NCBI GenBank assembly: GCA_947500825.1
Contig: CANMTR010000001.1
Span: 248,001-312,000, forward strand
DNA length: 64,000 nt
Origin: an uncultured Paracoccaceae bacterium
Lineage (GTDB): Bacteria > Pseudomonadota > Alphaproteobacteria > Rhodobacterales > Rhodobacteraceae
Direction: 5' to 3'
The notes under the pieces were generated by a model, which saw only the letters and a list, made by a program, of their open reading frames with translations, had not been told where the DNA came from and made no database searches. Of this stretch, positions 18,438 through 28,123 are shown one piece after another. The stretch's first letter is position 1. The number at the start of each line of letters is the position of its first letter. A program made the position numbers and the translations under genes.

Positions 18438-19535
18438 GTGAAAAGACTTCTCAAGATCGCCGGCGGCCTGGTCGTCGTGGCGCTGTTCGCCGTGGGCGGC
18501 CTCTATGGCGCCGAGCTTCTGTTCTCGGGCGGCAGCCGCGCGTCGGAGGACAGCCGCGGCAGCGGCGGCGGCGACGATCCGACCCGCGTCTCCACCGCCG
18601 CGGTGGAAAGCGCGCTGATCGAGGACAGGGTCACGGCCGTCGGCTCGCTGATGCCCCCGCGGCAGGTGGAGCTGCGCCCGGCCGTGGAGGGCCGCGTGGT
18701 GGAGGTGGCCGTGTCCTCGGGCGACGAGGTCGCGCAAGGGGACCTGATCCTGCGCCTCGATTCCCGCGCCGAGGAGGCGACGGTCGCCGAGGCGGAGGCG
18801 ACCCTGCGCGAGGCGCAGCAGAACTTCGACCGGGTCGAGGAACTGTCGCGAACCAACAACGCCGCCCAGGACCAGCTCGAGGCGGCGCGCGCCCGGCTCA
18901 CGCGGGCCGAGGCCGGGGCCGAGGGCGCCCGCGCCGCGCTGGAGGACCGTCGCCTCACCGCGCCCTTCGACGGCTCGCTGGGCCTGATCGACACCGATCC
19001 GGGCGAATACGTCGACACCGCCACCACCGTCGCGGAGCTGTCCGACCTCAGCGTGGTCCAGGCCGACCTGGCCCTGCCCGAGCGCTATTTCGAGCGCCTT
19101 GAGCCCGGCCTCGGCGTGGAGGTCGAGACGCCGGCCTATCCGGGCGAGACCTTCACCGGGACGGTGACCGTGCGCGCCCCCCTCGTGAGCCCGAACTCGC
19201 GCAGCTTCGACATCCGCGCCGAGATCGACAATGCCGACCGGCGGCTGGTGGGGGGCATGTTCGCCCAGAGCCGCATCGTCTTCGGCGACTACGAGGGTCT
19301 CGCCGTGCCCGACGACGCGGTGATCAGCGAGGGGCTGACGAGCTACGTCTTCACGGTCGACGAGGACACCGCCCGGCGCCGCGAGGTGCGCTTGGGCGGC
19401 TCCGTGGGGTCGCTCACCGAGGTTGCCGAGGGGCTCGAGGAAGGCACCCGCGTCGTTGTCGCGGGGTGGGACACGCTCTCCGACGGGGCGCCGGTGACGG
19501 TCTCCGACGACGTCTCGCAGGAGGCGCTCGAGTGA
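18438..19535 (+). CDS. RND efflux membrane-fusion (periplasmic adaptor) subunit
   Basis: A 365-residue HlyD/AcrA-type adaptor. An N-terminal signal/anchor helix (about residues 5-25, LLKIAGGLVVVALFAVGGLYGAE) is followed by the lipoyl halves (RQVELRPAVEGRVVEVAV and FDGSLGLIDTDPGEYV) around an alpha-helical hairpin (residues 115-165). A beta-barrel and membrane-proximal domain close the protein. GTG 18438 has ggag five bases upstream. It overlaps the pump gene by GTGA, which indicates a two-gene efflux unit. The exported substrate cannot be inferred, and no outer-membrane channel gene is adjacent. Confidence 0.92.
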   Translation: MKRLLKIAGGLVVVALFAVGGLYGAELLFSGGSRASEDSRGSGGGDDPTRVSTAAVESALIEDRVTAVGSLMPPRQVELRPAVEGRVVEVAVSSGDEVAQGDLILRLDSRAEEATVAEAEATLREAQQNFDRVEELSRTNNAAQDQLEAARARLTRAEAGAEGARAALEDRRLTAPFDGSLGLIDTDPGEYVDTATTVAELSDLSVVQADLALPERYFERLEPGLGVEVETPAYPGETFTGTVTVRAPLVSPNSRSFDIRAEIDNADRRLVGGMFAQSRIVFGDYEGLAVPDDAVISEGLTSYVFTVDEDTARRREVRLGGSVGSLTEVAEGLEEGTRVVVAGWDTLSDGAPVTVSDDVSQEALE

Positions 19536-22500
19536 CCCTGCCCGACCTCTGCCTGCGCCGCCCCGTCCTCGCCACGGTGATGTCGATCCTGATCGTCATC
19601 CTCGGGGTCGGGGGCCTCCTGCGGATGCCCGTCCGCGAGCTTCCCAACATCTCCACCGCCGAGGTGACGGTGAGCGTGAGCTACGTGGGCGCGGGGCCGG
19701 GCGTGGTCGATTCCGAGATCTCGACGGTGATCGAGGGGGCGCTGTCGAGCGTCGCGGGGATCGAGCGGATGAACACCGAGGCCGAGCTGGGCGGCTCGCG
19801 CACGGTCATCACCTTCCGCCAGGGACGCGACGTGGACCAGGCGGCCTCGGACGTGCGCGCGGCCGTGCAGGCGGTCACCGGCGACCTGCCCGACGAGGCC
19901 GAGGAACCCGAGATCGAGAAGAACGACAGCCAGGGCGACCCGATCATCTGGATGACGATGACGTCCGAGACGATGGCGCCGGCCGAGCTGACCGACTACG
20001 CCGACCGCTTCGTCACCGACCGGCTGGAGACGCTCGCGGGCGTGGCCGCCGTGCAGATCTACGGCGACCGGCCCTACGCCATGCGCGTCTGGCTCGACCC
20101 CGACGCCATGGCCGCGCGGGGCGTGACGGTGAACGAGATCCGCGAGGCCCTGGAGAACAACAACCTGGAGCTTCCCGCCGGCCAGATCGAGAGCGACTCG
20201 CGCACCTACCTGCTGCGCACCCAGACGCGGCTGGGCGACGTGGCCGAGTTCGAGGAGCTGATCGTGTCGGAGGCCGACGACTTCCAGGTCCGGCTGGGCG
20301 ACGTGGCGCGCGTCGAGGTGGGCAGCGAGACCGACGATTCGCTGTTCCGGGCCAACGGCGGCACGGCCATCGGCCTCGGGGTGTTGCGCCAGTCCTCGGC
20401 CAACACCCTGTCGATCTCCTCGGCGGTGCGCGACGAGGTGCAGGCCATCGCGCAGGACCTGCCCGAGGGCACCCGGATCGCCGTCACCAACGACGACGCC
20501 GACTTCATCCGCAACTCCATCCAGCAGGTCCTGACCACCCTCGCGATCGCCGTCGCCATCGTGGTGGCGGTGATCTACGTGTTCCTGACCTCGATCCGGG
20601 CGACCCTGGTGCCGGCGGTGACGATTCCCATCGCGCTCCTCGGGGCCTGCGCGGGGATCGCGATCGCGGGGTTCTCGATCAACATCCTGACCCTCTTCGC
20701 GCTGGTGCTGGCCATCGGGCTGGTGGTGGACGACGCCATCGTGGTGCTCGAGAACATCGAGCGCCGGGTGGAGGAGGGCGACACGCCCAAGGAGGCCGCG
20801 CGGGTGGGCGCCAACCAGGTCTTCTTCGCGGTGGTCTCCACCTCCGCCGTGCTGATCTCGGTCTTCGTGCCGCTGTCGTTCCTGCAGGGCGAGATCGGCA
20901 AGCTGTTCCGGGAGTTCGGGATCACCTTGGCCATCGCGGTGGCGCTCTCGACCTTCGTGGCCCTGTCCCTGTGCCCGGTGATCGCGTCGCTGGTGCTGAA
21001 GCAGGGGATGAGCGAGGGCCGCTTCGCCCGCGCGGTCAAGCGGGTCACCACCGCCACGTCCGAGGGCTACCGCCGCGTCCTGCGGCGGGCCATCGCCATG
21101 CCCGTCCTCGTGCTCGCCGTCGCGGCGCTGATGACGGGAATGTCGTGGACGCTCTACCAGAACCTGCCCTCGCAGCTCACGCCCGAGGCCGACCGCGGCA
21201 TCTTCTTCGTCAGCGTCCAGGCGCCGGCGGGGTCTGCGCTGGGCAAGACCGACGTGGCCGTCGGCCAGGTGGAGGACCTGATCGCGCCATGGCAGGAGCG
21301 CGGCGTGGTCGAGGACGTGATCTCGATCGTGGGGCAGTACGGCGAGACCGGGCGGGCCTTCGTCGTCGCCGTCATGGCGCCCTGGTCCGAGCGCGAGGAG
21401 GGACCGCGCGACGTGGTCGGCGCCCTGCGCCCCGATTTCGAGAAGATCACGCTGGCCAGCGTGCGCGCCTTCGCCCCCTCGGGGCTGGACGCGGGCGCCG
21501 GGTCGGGGCTGGAGGTGATCGTGACCGCCCCGAGCTTCGAGGCGGCGGCCCAGTATTCCGAGGAGCTGGCCGACCGCTTGCGCGCCTCGGACGAGGTCGT
21601 CGGCGTGCGCCGCGACTACGAGGAGAACACGCCCGGCTTCGACATCCGCGTGAACCGCGAGTTGGCGCGCGAGATCGGCATCGACGCGCGCGCCATCTCC
21701 GACAGCGTGCGAGTGTTCTTCGCCTCCGCCGACGTGACCGACTTCATCTCCCGCGACCGGCAGTACCCGGTGATCCTGCAGGCCCCCGACGACCGCCGCC
21801 TGACCGCCGAGGACGTGCGCGGCCTCAACATCCGCACCACGAGCGGCGAGCTGGTGCCCCTCGACGGGCTGGTGGAGCTGGAACGCCGCGCCTCGGTGCG
21901 CGCCTACAACCGGATCGACCGGCAGCCCGCGGTGGAGATATCCGCCTCCCCCGCCGAAGGGGTGGACCTGGGACAGGCCATCGCCACGGTGGAGCGCCTG
22001 GCCGCCGACATGCCCGGCGAGATGGGGATCTCCTATTCCGGCCAGGCCGAAAGCTTCCAGGACACGTCGGGGGGCATGGCGGCGACCTTCGCGCTGGCGC
22101 TCCTCGTCGTGTTCCTGGTCCTCGCCGCGCAGTTCGAGAGCTTCGTGCAGCCCGTCATCATCCTGCTGTCGGTGCCGCTCGCCGTCGCCGGGGCGCTGGG
22201 CACCCTGTTCGCCCTGGGCGAGGCGATCAACATCTACTCCCAGGTGGGAATGGTGATGCTGATCGGCCTGATGGCCAAGAACGGCATCCTGATCGTCGAG
22301 TTCGCCAACCAGCTGCGCGAGCAGGGCCACAGCGTGCGCGAGGCGGTGGTGGAGGCCTCCGTCGTGCGCCTGCGCCCGATCCTGATGACGGTCCTGTCGA
22401 CGGTGTTGGGCGCGGTGCCGCTGGTCCTGTCCTCGGGCGCGGGCGCCGAGAGCCGCTTCTCCATCGGCATCGTCATCATCGGGGGGTTCATGGGCGCGTC

Positions 22501-22609
22501 GATCCTTACGCTGTTCCTCACGCCCGTCCTCTACGACCTGCTGCAACGCGACAAGCCCGCCACCCGCGGCGCGACTGAGGAGGATACGGGGCCGGTTCCG
22601 GCGGAGTGA
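19532..22609 (+). CDS. RND efflux pump, inner-membrane transporter
   Basis: A 1025-residue proton-driven RND permease (AcrB/MexF-like). TM1 begins at LPDLCLRRPVLATVM; the large periplasmic loops carry PNISTAEVTVSVSYVGAGP. The TM4 proton-relay aspartates are in VLAIGLVVDDAIVVLENIE, and the second half repeats the fold (GLMAKNGILIVEFANQLRE). GTG 19532 has aggagg seven bases upstream, within the adaptor gene's end. Length and motifs fit the HAE-1 drug/organic compound group; heavy-metal pumps have different TM4 motifs. Confidence 0.93.
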   Translation: MTLPDLCLRRPVLATVMSILIVILGVGGLLRMPVRELPNISTAEVTVSVSYVGAGPGVVDSEISTVIEGALSSVAGIERMNTEAELGGSRTVITFRQGRDVDQAASDVRAAVQAVTGDLPDEAEEPEIEKNDSQGDPIIWMTMTSETMAPAELTDYADRFVTDRLETLAGVAAVQIYGDRPYAMRVWLDPDAMAARGVTVNEIREALENNNLELPAGQIESDSRTYLLRTQTRLGDVAEFEELIVSEADDFQVRLGDVARVEVGSETDDSLFRANGGTAIGLGVLRQSSANTLSISSAVRDEVQAIAQDLPEGTRIAVTNDDADFIRNSIQQVLTTLAIAVAIVVAVIYVFLTSIRATLVPAVTIPIALLGACAGIAIAGFSINILTLFALVLAIGLVVDDAIVVLENIERRVEEGDTPKEAARVGANQVFFAVVSTSAVLISVFVPLSFLQGEIGKLFREFGITLAIAVALSTFVALSLCPVIASLVLKQGMSEGRFARAVKRVTTATSEGYRRVLRRAIAMPVLVLAVAALMTGMSWTLYQNLPSQLTPEADRGIFFVSVQAPAGSALGKTDVAVGQVEDLIAPWQERGVVEDVISIVGQYGETGRAFVVAVMAPWSEREEGPRDVVGALRPDFEKITLASVRAFAPSGLDAGAGSGLEVIVTAPSFEAAAQYSEELADRLRASDEVVGVRRDYEENTPGFDIRVNRELAREIGIDARAISDSVRVFFASADVTDFISRDRQYPVILQAPDDRRLTAEDVRGLNIRTTSGELVPLDGLVELERRASVRAYNRIDRQPAVEISASPAEGVDLGQAIATVERLAADMPGEMGISYSGQAESFQDTSGGMAATFALALLVVFLVLAAQFESFVQPVIILLSVPLAVAGALGTLFALGEAINIYSQVGMVMLIGLMAKNGILIVEFANQLREQGHSVREAVVEASVVRLRPILMTVLSTVLGAVPLVLSSGAGAESRFSIGIVIIGGFMGASILTLFLTPVLYDLLQRDKPATRGATEEDTGPVPAE

Positions 22610-22671
22610 GCCCTTGCCACGGCCCGCACCCCTCGGCTAGAGCCCGGGTCGATCCCCTGTTCCGGCAGACC

Positions 22672-23160
22672 ATGCACCGTGCCCTGAGCCTTGTCGCCCT
22701 CGTCGCCGCCGCGCCCGCCGGCGCGGATTTCGACGTGACGAGCCGCACCACCGTCTTCCCCGGCCCCTACGCCGCCGAGCTGGTGAAGGTGGTCGATGGC
22801 GACACGCTCGACATGCGGGTGGCGATCTGGCCCGGCCTCGTGGCCGAATACGCCGTCCGGGTGCGCGGCATCGACGCCCCCGAGACGTACCGACCGGGCT
22901 GCGAGGAGGAGCGGGAGGCGGGCAAGCGCGCAGCCGATGCCGTGCGCCTCCTCTACGCCCCCGAGACCGAGATCCGCCTGAGCGAGGTGAGCTACGATCC
23001 GTTCTACGGCAGGGTCGTGGCGACCGTGGCGCGCGGAACCGAGGAAGGCTGGATCGACCTGGCCGACGAGCTCGCCGAGCGCGAGCTGGCCCAGCGCTGG
23101 ACCCCCGACATGAACGACGTGCCCTGGTGCCTGCTGCTGTCGGGCCCGGCGGACGGATGA
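22672..23160 (+). CDS. secreted thermonuclease-like (SNase) protein
   Basis: A 162-residue protein with an N-terminal signal peptide (residues 1-18, ending APAGA-D) and a staphylococcal nuclease fold. VDGDTLDMRV carries the calcium-site Asp, and R65 and E71 in VRVRGIDAPE plus R114 in FYGRVVATV match the catalytic Arg/Glu/Arg triad, so it should be active. It would hydrolyse nucleic acids in the periplasm or outside the cell. ATG 22672 was chosen because it opens the signal peptide. Its stop overlaps the next ATG (ATGA). Confidence 0.85.
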   Translation: MHRALSLVALVAAAPAGADFDVTSRTTVFPGPYAAELVKVVDGDTLDMRVAIWPGLVAEYAVRVRGIDAPETYRPGCEEEREAGKRAADAVRLLYAPETEIRLSEVSYDPFYGRVVATVARGTEEGWIDLADELAERELAQRWTPDMNDVPWCLLLSGPADG

Positions 23161-24140
23161 GCCCGGCGCCCGCCCATATCGCCTTCGCCTACGCGCTGTC
23201 GGGGCCCGGCCGTGGCCGGGAGCTGACCGGCGACGCCGAGATCGCCGCCGCGCTGGAGGCCGAGGACCTGGCCTGGCTGCACCTGCAGGCCGACCACCCC
23301 GAGGCGGATGCCTGGATCGACCGGCACCTGGCCTATCTCGACCCTTCGATCCGCGATGCCCTGACCGAGCCCCAGACCCGGCCGCGGGCGCTGCACGTGG
23401 GCGCGGGGATGCTGCTGATCCTGCGGGGCATCAACTTCAACGAGGGCGCCGACCCCGAGGACATGGTCTCGATCCGGCTCTACGTCGACCCGGCGCGGGT
23501 GGTGTCGCTGTCGCGCCGGCCCCTGCGCTCGGTCGAGACGCTGTCGCGCACGGTGCGCGAGGGCCACGGCCCGGACCGCTCCGGCGCCTTCGTGGCCGAT
23601 CTGGTGGAGCACCTCACCGACCTGATCGAGGGTCAGGTCGCCGACCTCGAGCTGCGGGCCGACGAGCTGGAGGCGCGCACCATCGAGGACCCGGACGGCG
23701 CCATGCGCGGCGAGGTGGCCGACCAGCGGCTGGAGCTGACCGAGCTGCGCCGGTTCATCGCGCCCCAGCGCGAGGCCGTGCGCGAGATGGCGCGCGGCGG
23801 CGCCGGCTGGCTGACCGAGGCCGACGGGCTCAAGCTGGCCGAGCAGCTCGACCAGATCACCCGCGTGAGCGAGACGCTGGAGGCCCTGCGCGAGCAGCTC
23901 GCCACCATCCGCGACGAGATCGAGGGCGCGCGGGCCGAGCGGCTCAACCGCAACCTCTACGTCCTGAGCGTGATATCGGCGGTGTTCCTGCCGCTGGGCT
24001 TCCTGACGGGGCTCATGGGGATCAATCTCGCGGGCATGCCCGGTGCGGCCTGGGGGCCGGCCTTCTGGGTGTTCACCGTCGGTCTGGTGGCCATCTCGGG
24101 GGGCGTGCTGGCGATCCTGACCTACTTCGACATCCTGTGA
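23157..24140 (+). CDS. ZntB/CorA-family cation transporter
   Basis: A 327-residue 2-TM GxN-family transporter. A long soluble, charged N-terminal domain (1-270, partly coiled coil) is followed by two C-terminal membrane spans (about 273-292 and 303-323). Between them is LTGLMGINLAGMPG, where the CorA GMN is replaced by GIN as in ZntB-like proteins. This points to zinc rather than magnesium transport, but that is inference. The gene overlaps its neighbours on both sides (ATGA and GTGA), so it is cotranslated with the nuclease and the ClC channel. Confidence 0.85.
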   Translation: MSPAPAHIAFAYALSGPGRGRELTGDAEIAAALEAEDLAWLHLQADHPEADAWIDRHLAYLDPSIRDALTEPQTRPRALHVGAGMLLILRGINFNEGADPEDMVSIRLYVDPARVVSLSRRPLRSVETLSRTVREGHGPDRSGAFVADLVEHLTDLIEGQVADLELRADELEARTIEDPDGAMRGEVADQRLELTELRRFIAPQREAVREMARGGAGWLTEADGLKLAEQLDQITRVSETLEALREQLATIRDEIEGARAERLNRNLYVLSVISAVFLPLGFLTGLMGINLAGMPGAAWGPAFWVFTVGLVAISGGVLAILTYFDIL

Positions 24141-25852
24141 CCGGCGGGGCGGAGGACGAGGCGGTCGCCGCCCCCAAGGAGACAAGGGACTGGGATTTCC
24201 TCGATGCCGCCCTCGCGCGCGGCCGCTCGGGCTGGGACGTCCTGCGCACGCGGGGGCCGGGGCAGATCCAGTTCTGGTTCATCGCGCTCCTGATCGGGGT
24301 CGCCTCGGGCTTCACCGCGCTCTTCTTCCGCCTCGGCATCGACGTGCTTCAGGCCGCGCTCTACCGGGTCGACGACGTCACCCACCTGTCCAGCACCGCC
24401 CGCGACCTGCCGTGGTACCTGTTCATCCTGTGGCCCACGCTGGGCGGGCTGGTGGTGGGGCTGATCCTCCACCGGATGACGTCGGACGGGCGGGTGCGCT
24501 CGGTCGCGGAGGTGATCGAAGGCGCGGCCCTGCGCGACGGCCGGGTGGAGATCCGCGCCGGCCTCGCCTCGGGTCTGGCCTCGCTCATCACCCTGGGCTC
24601 GGGCGGCTCCTCGGGCCGCGAGGGGCCGGTGGTGCACCTGGCCGCGGTGATCGCGAGCTGGGTCAACAACCGCATCGAGGCCAAGGGGATCACCGCGCGC
24701 GACCTTTTGGGCTGCGCCGTGGCCGCGGCGGTGTCGGCGTCGTTCAACGCGCCCATCGCCGGCGCGCTCTTCGCGCTCGAGGTGGTGCTGCGCCACTTCG
24801 CCGTCCACGCCTTCGCCCCCATCGTCATCGCCTCGGCGGTGGGCACGGTCATCAACCGCTGGCAGTTCGGCGGCGTGACCGAGTTCGACCTCGGCACCGA
24901 ATCGGCCCTCGGCTTCTACATCGAGCTGCCCGCCTTCCTGCTCCTCGGCCTCGTCTGCGGGCTGGTGGCCGTGATCCTGATGCGCGCGATCTTCTGGACC
25001 GACGACCGGGCCGAGGCGGTTCGCAAGCGCCTCGGGATCGTGCCCTGGCTGAAGCCCGCGGTGGCCGGCGCGCTTCTCGGGGTCGTGGCGCTGGCCTTCC
25101 CGCAGATGATCGGCGTGGGCTACGAGACGACCTCCGCCGCGCTGACGGGCGAGCTGACCCTGCAGGGCGCCATGGTGCTGGCGGTGGTGAAATGCGCGGC
25201 GGTGGCGATCACCATGGGCGGTCGCATGGGCGGGGGCATCTTCTCGCCCTCGCTGATGATGGGCTCCCTCGTGGGCCTGAGCTTCGGCTACATCGCCACC
25301 GCCGTCTTTCCCGAGGTCTCGGGGACCGAGACGCTCTATGCCCTGGCCGGGATGGGCGCGGTGGCCGCCGCCGTGCTGGGCGCGCCGGTCTCGACCACGC
25401 TCATCGTGTTCGAGCTGACGGGCGACTGGCAGACCGGGCTCGCCGTGATGGTGGCGGTCTCCACCTCCACTGCCCTGGCCTCGCGCCTGGTGGACCGCAG
25501 CTTTTTTCTCACGCAGCTCGAGCGCCGCGGCGTGCAGCTCTCCAAGGGGCCGCAGGCCTATCTGCTGGGCATGTTCCGGGTGGCCAACGTCATGCGCAAG
25601 CCCGACCACGACCGCGCCGTGCCCCCCGACGACGTCTGGGAGGCGCTGGAGGCGGGGATCTACATCGACCCGAACGCGACGCTGGAGATGGCGATGCCCA
25701 TGTTCCGCGACACGGCGCGCATGTGGCTGCCGGTGGTGCGGATGGGCGACGCGGGGCAGCCGCCCCAGATCATGGGCACGCTGCACCACGTGGACGCGCT
25801 GCAGCGCTACAACAGGGCCCTGGCCGCGACCGCGGCCGAGGAGCATTCCTGA
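24137..25852 (+). CDS. ClC-family chloride channel/antiporter
   Basis: A 571-residue ClC protein. GSGGSSGREGPVVHLAA contains the selectivity-filter loop and the gating Glu of GREGP. GRMGGGIFSPSLMMG is the second filter motif, and GAPVSTTLIVFELTGDW follows. After about ten membrane spans the C-terminal 90 residues resemble a single or degenerate CBS-like regulatory region. GTG 24137 overlaps the ZntB-like gene. The first filter reads GSGGSS rather than the classical GSGIP, a known bacterial variant, so ion preference is uncertain. Confidence 0.9.
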   Translation: MTGGAEDEAVAAPKETRDWDFLDAALARGRSGWDVLRTRGPGQIQFWFIALLIGVASGFTALFFRLGIDVLQAALYRVDDVTHLSSTARDLPWYLFILWPTLGGLVVGLILHRMTSDGRVRSVAEVIEGAALRDGRVEIRAGLASGLASLITLGSGGSSGREGPVVHLAAVIASWVNNRIEAKGITARDLLGCAVAAAVSASFNAPIAGALFALEVVLRHFAVHAFAPIVIASAVGTVINRWQFGGVTEFDLGTESALGFYIELPAFLLLGLVCGLVAVILMRAIFWTDDRAEAVRKRLGIVPWLKPAVAGALLGVVALAFPQMIGVGYETTSAALTGELTLQGAMVLAVVKCAAVAITMGGRMGGGIFSPSLMMGSLVGLSFGYIATAVFPEVSGTETLYALAGMGAVAAAVLGAPVSTTLIVFELTGDWQTGLAVMVAVSTSTALASRLVDRSFFLTQLERRGVQLSKGPQAYLLGMFRVANVMRKPDHDRAVPPDDVWEALEAGIYIDPNATLEMAMPMFRDTARMWLPVVRMGDAGQPPQIMGTLHHVDALQRYNRALAATAAEEHS

Positions 25853-25886
25853 CCGCGATCGGCCCCGCTCGCCCCTGACCGCGATC
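25848..25886. repeat. 13-bp direct repeat spanning two convergent stop codons
   Basis: cctgaccgcgatc occurs at 25848-25860 and 25874-25886, a 26-base period. The first copy contains the ClC stop codon and the second runs into the stop of the DUF427 gene. It looks like a small tandem duplication at the convergent junction. Confidence 0.6.
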
Positions 25887-26226
25887 AGACGTGCTCGACG
25901 GTGACCTTCTCGTCGCCGAAGGCAATGTGCTCCGCGATCCGGGCGACGTCGTCGCGGGGCGTCTCGTAGGACCAGGCCGCGTCGGCCAGCGTCATCGACT
26001 TGGTCTGGATCGAGAAGTAGCTCGCCTCGCCCTTGTGGGGGCAGGTCGTGGTCGTGTCCGAGGGGTCGAGGAAGGCCATCGCGATGTCGTCCCGCGGGAA
26101 ATAGACCACATCCTCGTAACCGTCCTCGTGCAGGATCAGGGCGTTCTGGGTCTCGCCCAGAACCGCGCCGCCGGCGCGGACGACCCAGGTGCCCGTCGCC
26201 GCTTCGATGATGATGTTGCCGCTCAT
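25885..26226 (-). CDS. DUF427 domain protein
   Basis: A 113-residue protein fully covered by a DUF427 fold. The typical core includes ALILHEDGYEDVVYFPRDDI, then the family's hallmark TCPHKGEASYFSI and WSYETP. The conserved Cys-Pro-His-Lys-Gly segment is near residue 61. Its biochemical function is not established. ATG 26226 gives MSGNIIIEA; the open frame continues 20 codons upstream without similarity. A ggaggg lies about 12 bases before the start. Confidence 0.88.
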   Translation of the reverse strand: MSGNIIIEAATGTWVVRAGGAVLGETQNALILHEDGYEDVVYFPRDDIAMAFLDPSDTTTTCPHKGEASYFSIQTKSMTLADAAWSYETPRDDVARIAEHIAFGDEKVTVEHV

Positions 26227-26295
26227 GCGATCTTTGTCCCTCCCGGTGTTCGCGCGGACCTTATCCAGCTTGTCCCCGCCTGGCAAACGCCCCCC

Positions 26296-28101
26296 TCAGA
26301 GGGGCGCGCAGACCTCTCCCAGCCACGCGGCCACCTCCGCCGGGACGCGGCCCGTCATCCGCGCGACCACCCCCGCGTGGTAGGCATCGATCCAGCCCCG
26401 CTCGCCGGGCGACAGGGCGTCCGCGTCGATCAGGCGGCGGTCGATGGGCGCCCACGTGAGCGTCTCGAACGAGAGCATCCTGCGCTCCGCGTCGGCCTCG
26501 GGCAGGTCGGGGGCGGCCTCCACCGCGAGGAGGTTCTCGATGCGGATGCCGAAGGCCCCCTCGCGGTAGTATCCCGGCTCGTTCGACAGGATCATGCCCG
26601 CCTCCAGCGGCACCTCCGAGCGGCGGCTCAGGCGCTGCGGCCCCTCGTGGACCGACAGCGCCACGCCCACGCCGTGCCCCGTGCCGTGGTCGTAGTCCTG
26701 CCCGGCCCGCCACAGGGGCGCGCGCGCCAGCGCGTCCAGGTCGCGCCCCGCGAGCCCCTCGGGCCAGAGCGCGCGGGAAACGGCGATCATCCCCTTCAGC
26801 ACCCGGGTGAAGGCCGCGACCTCGGCCTCGCCCGGCGCGCCGATGGCCACCGTGCGGGTGATGTCGGTGGTCCCGTCGGGGTACTGCCCGCCCGAATCCA
26901 CCAGGAACAGCTCGCCGGGCGCCAGTGCGCGGTCGGTCTCGTGGCTGACGCGGTAATGGGGCAGGGCGGCGTGGGGGCCGCTGCCCGCGATGGTGTCGAA
27001 GGCGATGTCGATCAGGTCGCCCCCCGCGGCGCGGCGCGCTTCCAGCTCGGTGACCGCGTCGATCTCGCTGACGCGCTCGCCGCCCGCGACGCGCGCCTCC
27101 ACCTCCGACAGCCAGTGGAGGAAGCCGCACATCGCCGCGCCGTCGCGCAGATGCGCGTCGCGCGTGGCGTCGAGCTCGGCCGCCGTCTTGCGCGCCTTGG
27201 GCGCGATGCACGGGTCGCTCGCCCAGGCGATCCTCGTGCCCGCCTCCTCGAGGAGGTGGCCGAAGATCCAGGGCGCGGTGTCGCGGTCCACGCGGACGGG
27301 CCCCGACGATTGCGACAGGGCCTGCACGATCGCCTCGGGCGGCAGGATCGGCACGCCCGGATCGACATCCGCGAACTTCTCCGCGTCGGCGAAGAGGTGC
27401 ACCTCGCCACTCGCCGCCTCGACCGTGGCGAAGGCATGGACGACGGGGTTGCGGGGAATGTCGGCGCCGCGCAGGTTCAGGAGCCACGCGACGGAATCGG
27501 CCAGCGACAGCACGGCCATGGCGTGGCCGTCCGCTTCCAGCGTCTCGCGGATCAGGGCGATCTTCTCGTCGCGGTTGCGCCCGGCGATGGCGGCGGGAAA
27601 GTCGCGCACCGCCCCCCGCGGCGGATCGGGCAGGGGCGCGCGGATCGCGTCCACCGGGTTGCGCTCCACGGGGACGACGGCGACGGCCGGGCCCAGCCGC
27701 TCCGACAGGGCGTCGATCTCGGCGCGGGTGTGCAGCCAGGGATCGAAGCCCACGCGCGCCCCCTCGGGCAGCCTGCCGCGCAGCCAGTCGCCGAGCTTCG
27801 TGCCGGGCCAGTCGACGGGGGCGAAGCACTCGGCCACCTGCGACTTCACCTGCACCCGGTAGCGCCCGTCCACGAAGATCGCGGCCTCTTGGGCCGTCAC
27901 CGCCGCGAACCCGGCCGATCCGGTGAAGCCGGTAAGCCATTGCAGCCGCGCGTCGCGGGGGGCCACGTACTCGCCCTGGTGGGCGTCGGCCCGGGGCACG
28001 AGCATCGCGTCGATTCCGGCCCCCTCCATCTCGGCGCGCAAGGCGGCAAGCCGTTCGGGGCCCGCGTCGCGCTCGCCCTCGGTCTCGAAGCTCTGGAACA
28101 T
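26296..28101 (-). CDS. aminopeptidase P family (M24B) metallopeptidase
   Basis: A 601-residue Xaa-Pro aminopeptidase of the long, three-domain type. Two creatinase-like N-terminal domains precede the C-terminal pita-bread domain. All five metal ligands can be seen: two Asp in LVDSGGQYPDGTTDITR, His in GTGHGVGVALSVHEGP, Glu in LSNEPGYY and Glu in IRIENLLAVE. It cleaves N-terminal residues ahead of proline in the cytoplasm, using Mn or Zn. It lies 86 bases downstream of cobT on the same strand, separated by a hairpin-containing element, so it may or may not be cotranscribed. Confidence 0.93.
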   Translation of the reverse strand: MFQSFETEGERDAGPERLAALRAEMEGAGIDAMLVPRADAHQGEYVAPRDARLQWLTGFTGSAGFAAVTAQEAAIFVDGRYRVQVKSQVAECFAPVDWPGTKLGDWLRGRLPEGARVGFDPWLHTRAEIDALSERLGPAVAVVPVERNPVDAIRAPLPDPPRGAVRDFPAAIAGRNRDEKIALIRETLEADGHAMAVLSLADSVAWLLNLRGADIPRNPVVHAFATVEAASGEVHLFADAEKFADVDPGVPILPPEAIVQALSQSSGPVRVDRDTAPWIFGHLLEEAGTRIAWASDPCIAPKARKTAAELDATRDAHLRDGAAMCGFLHWLSEVEARVAGGERVSEIDAVTELEARRAAGGDLIDIAFDTIAGSGPHAALPHYRVSHETDRALAPGELFLVDSGGQYPDGTTDITRTVAIGAPGEAEVAAFTRVLKGMIAVSRALWPEGLAGRDLDALARAPLWRAGQDYDHGTGHGVGVALSVHEGPQRLSRRSEVPLEAGMILSNEPGYYREGAFGIRIENLLAVEAAPDLPEADAERRMLSFETLTWAPIDRRLIDADALSPGERGWIDAYHAGVVARMTGRVPAEVAAWLGEVCAPL

Positions 28102-28123
28102 CGCTCTCCCGGCGGGGCGCGGA

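Noticed and set aside
19343-22546. Very long open frame antisense to the RND pump gene
   Set aside because: It mirrors the codon phase of a clear gene in GC-rich DNA, is rich in His/Arg/Gly low-complexity sequence, and shows no family motif or start signal.
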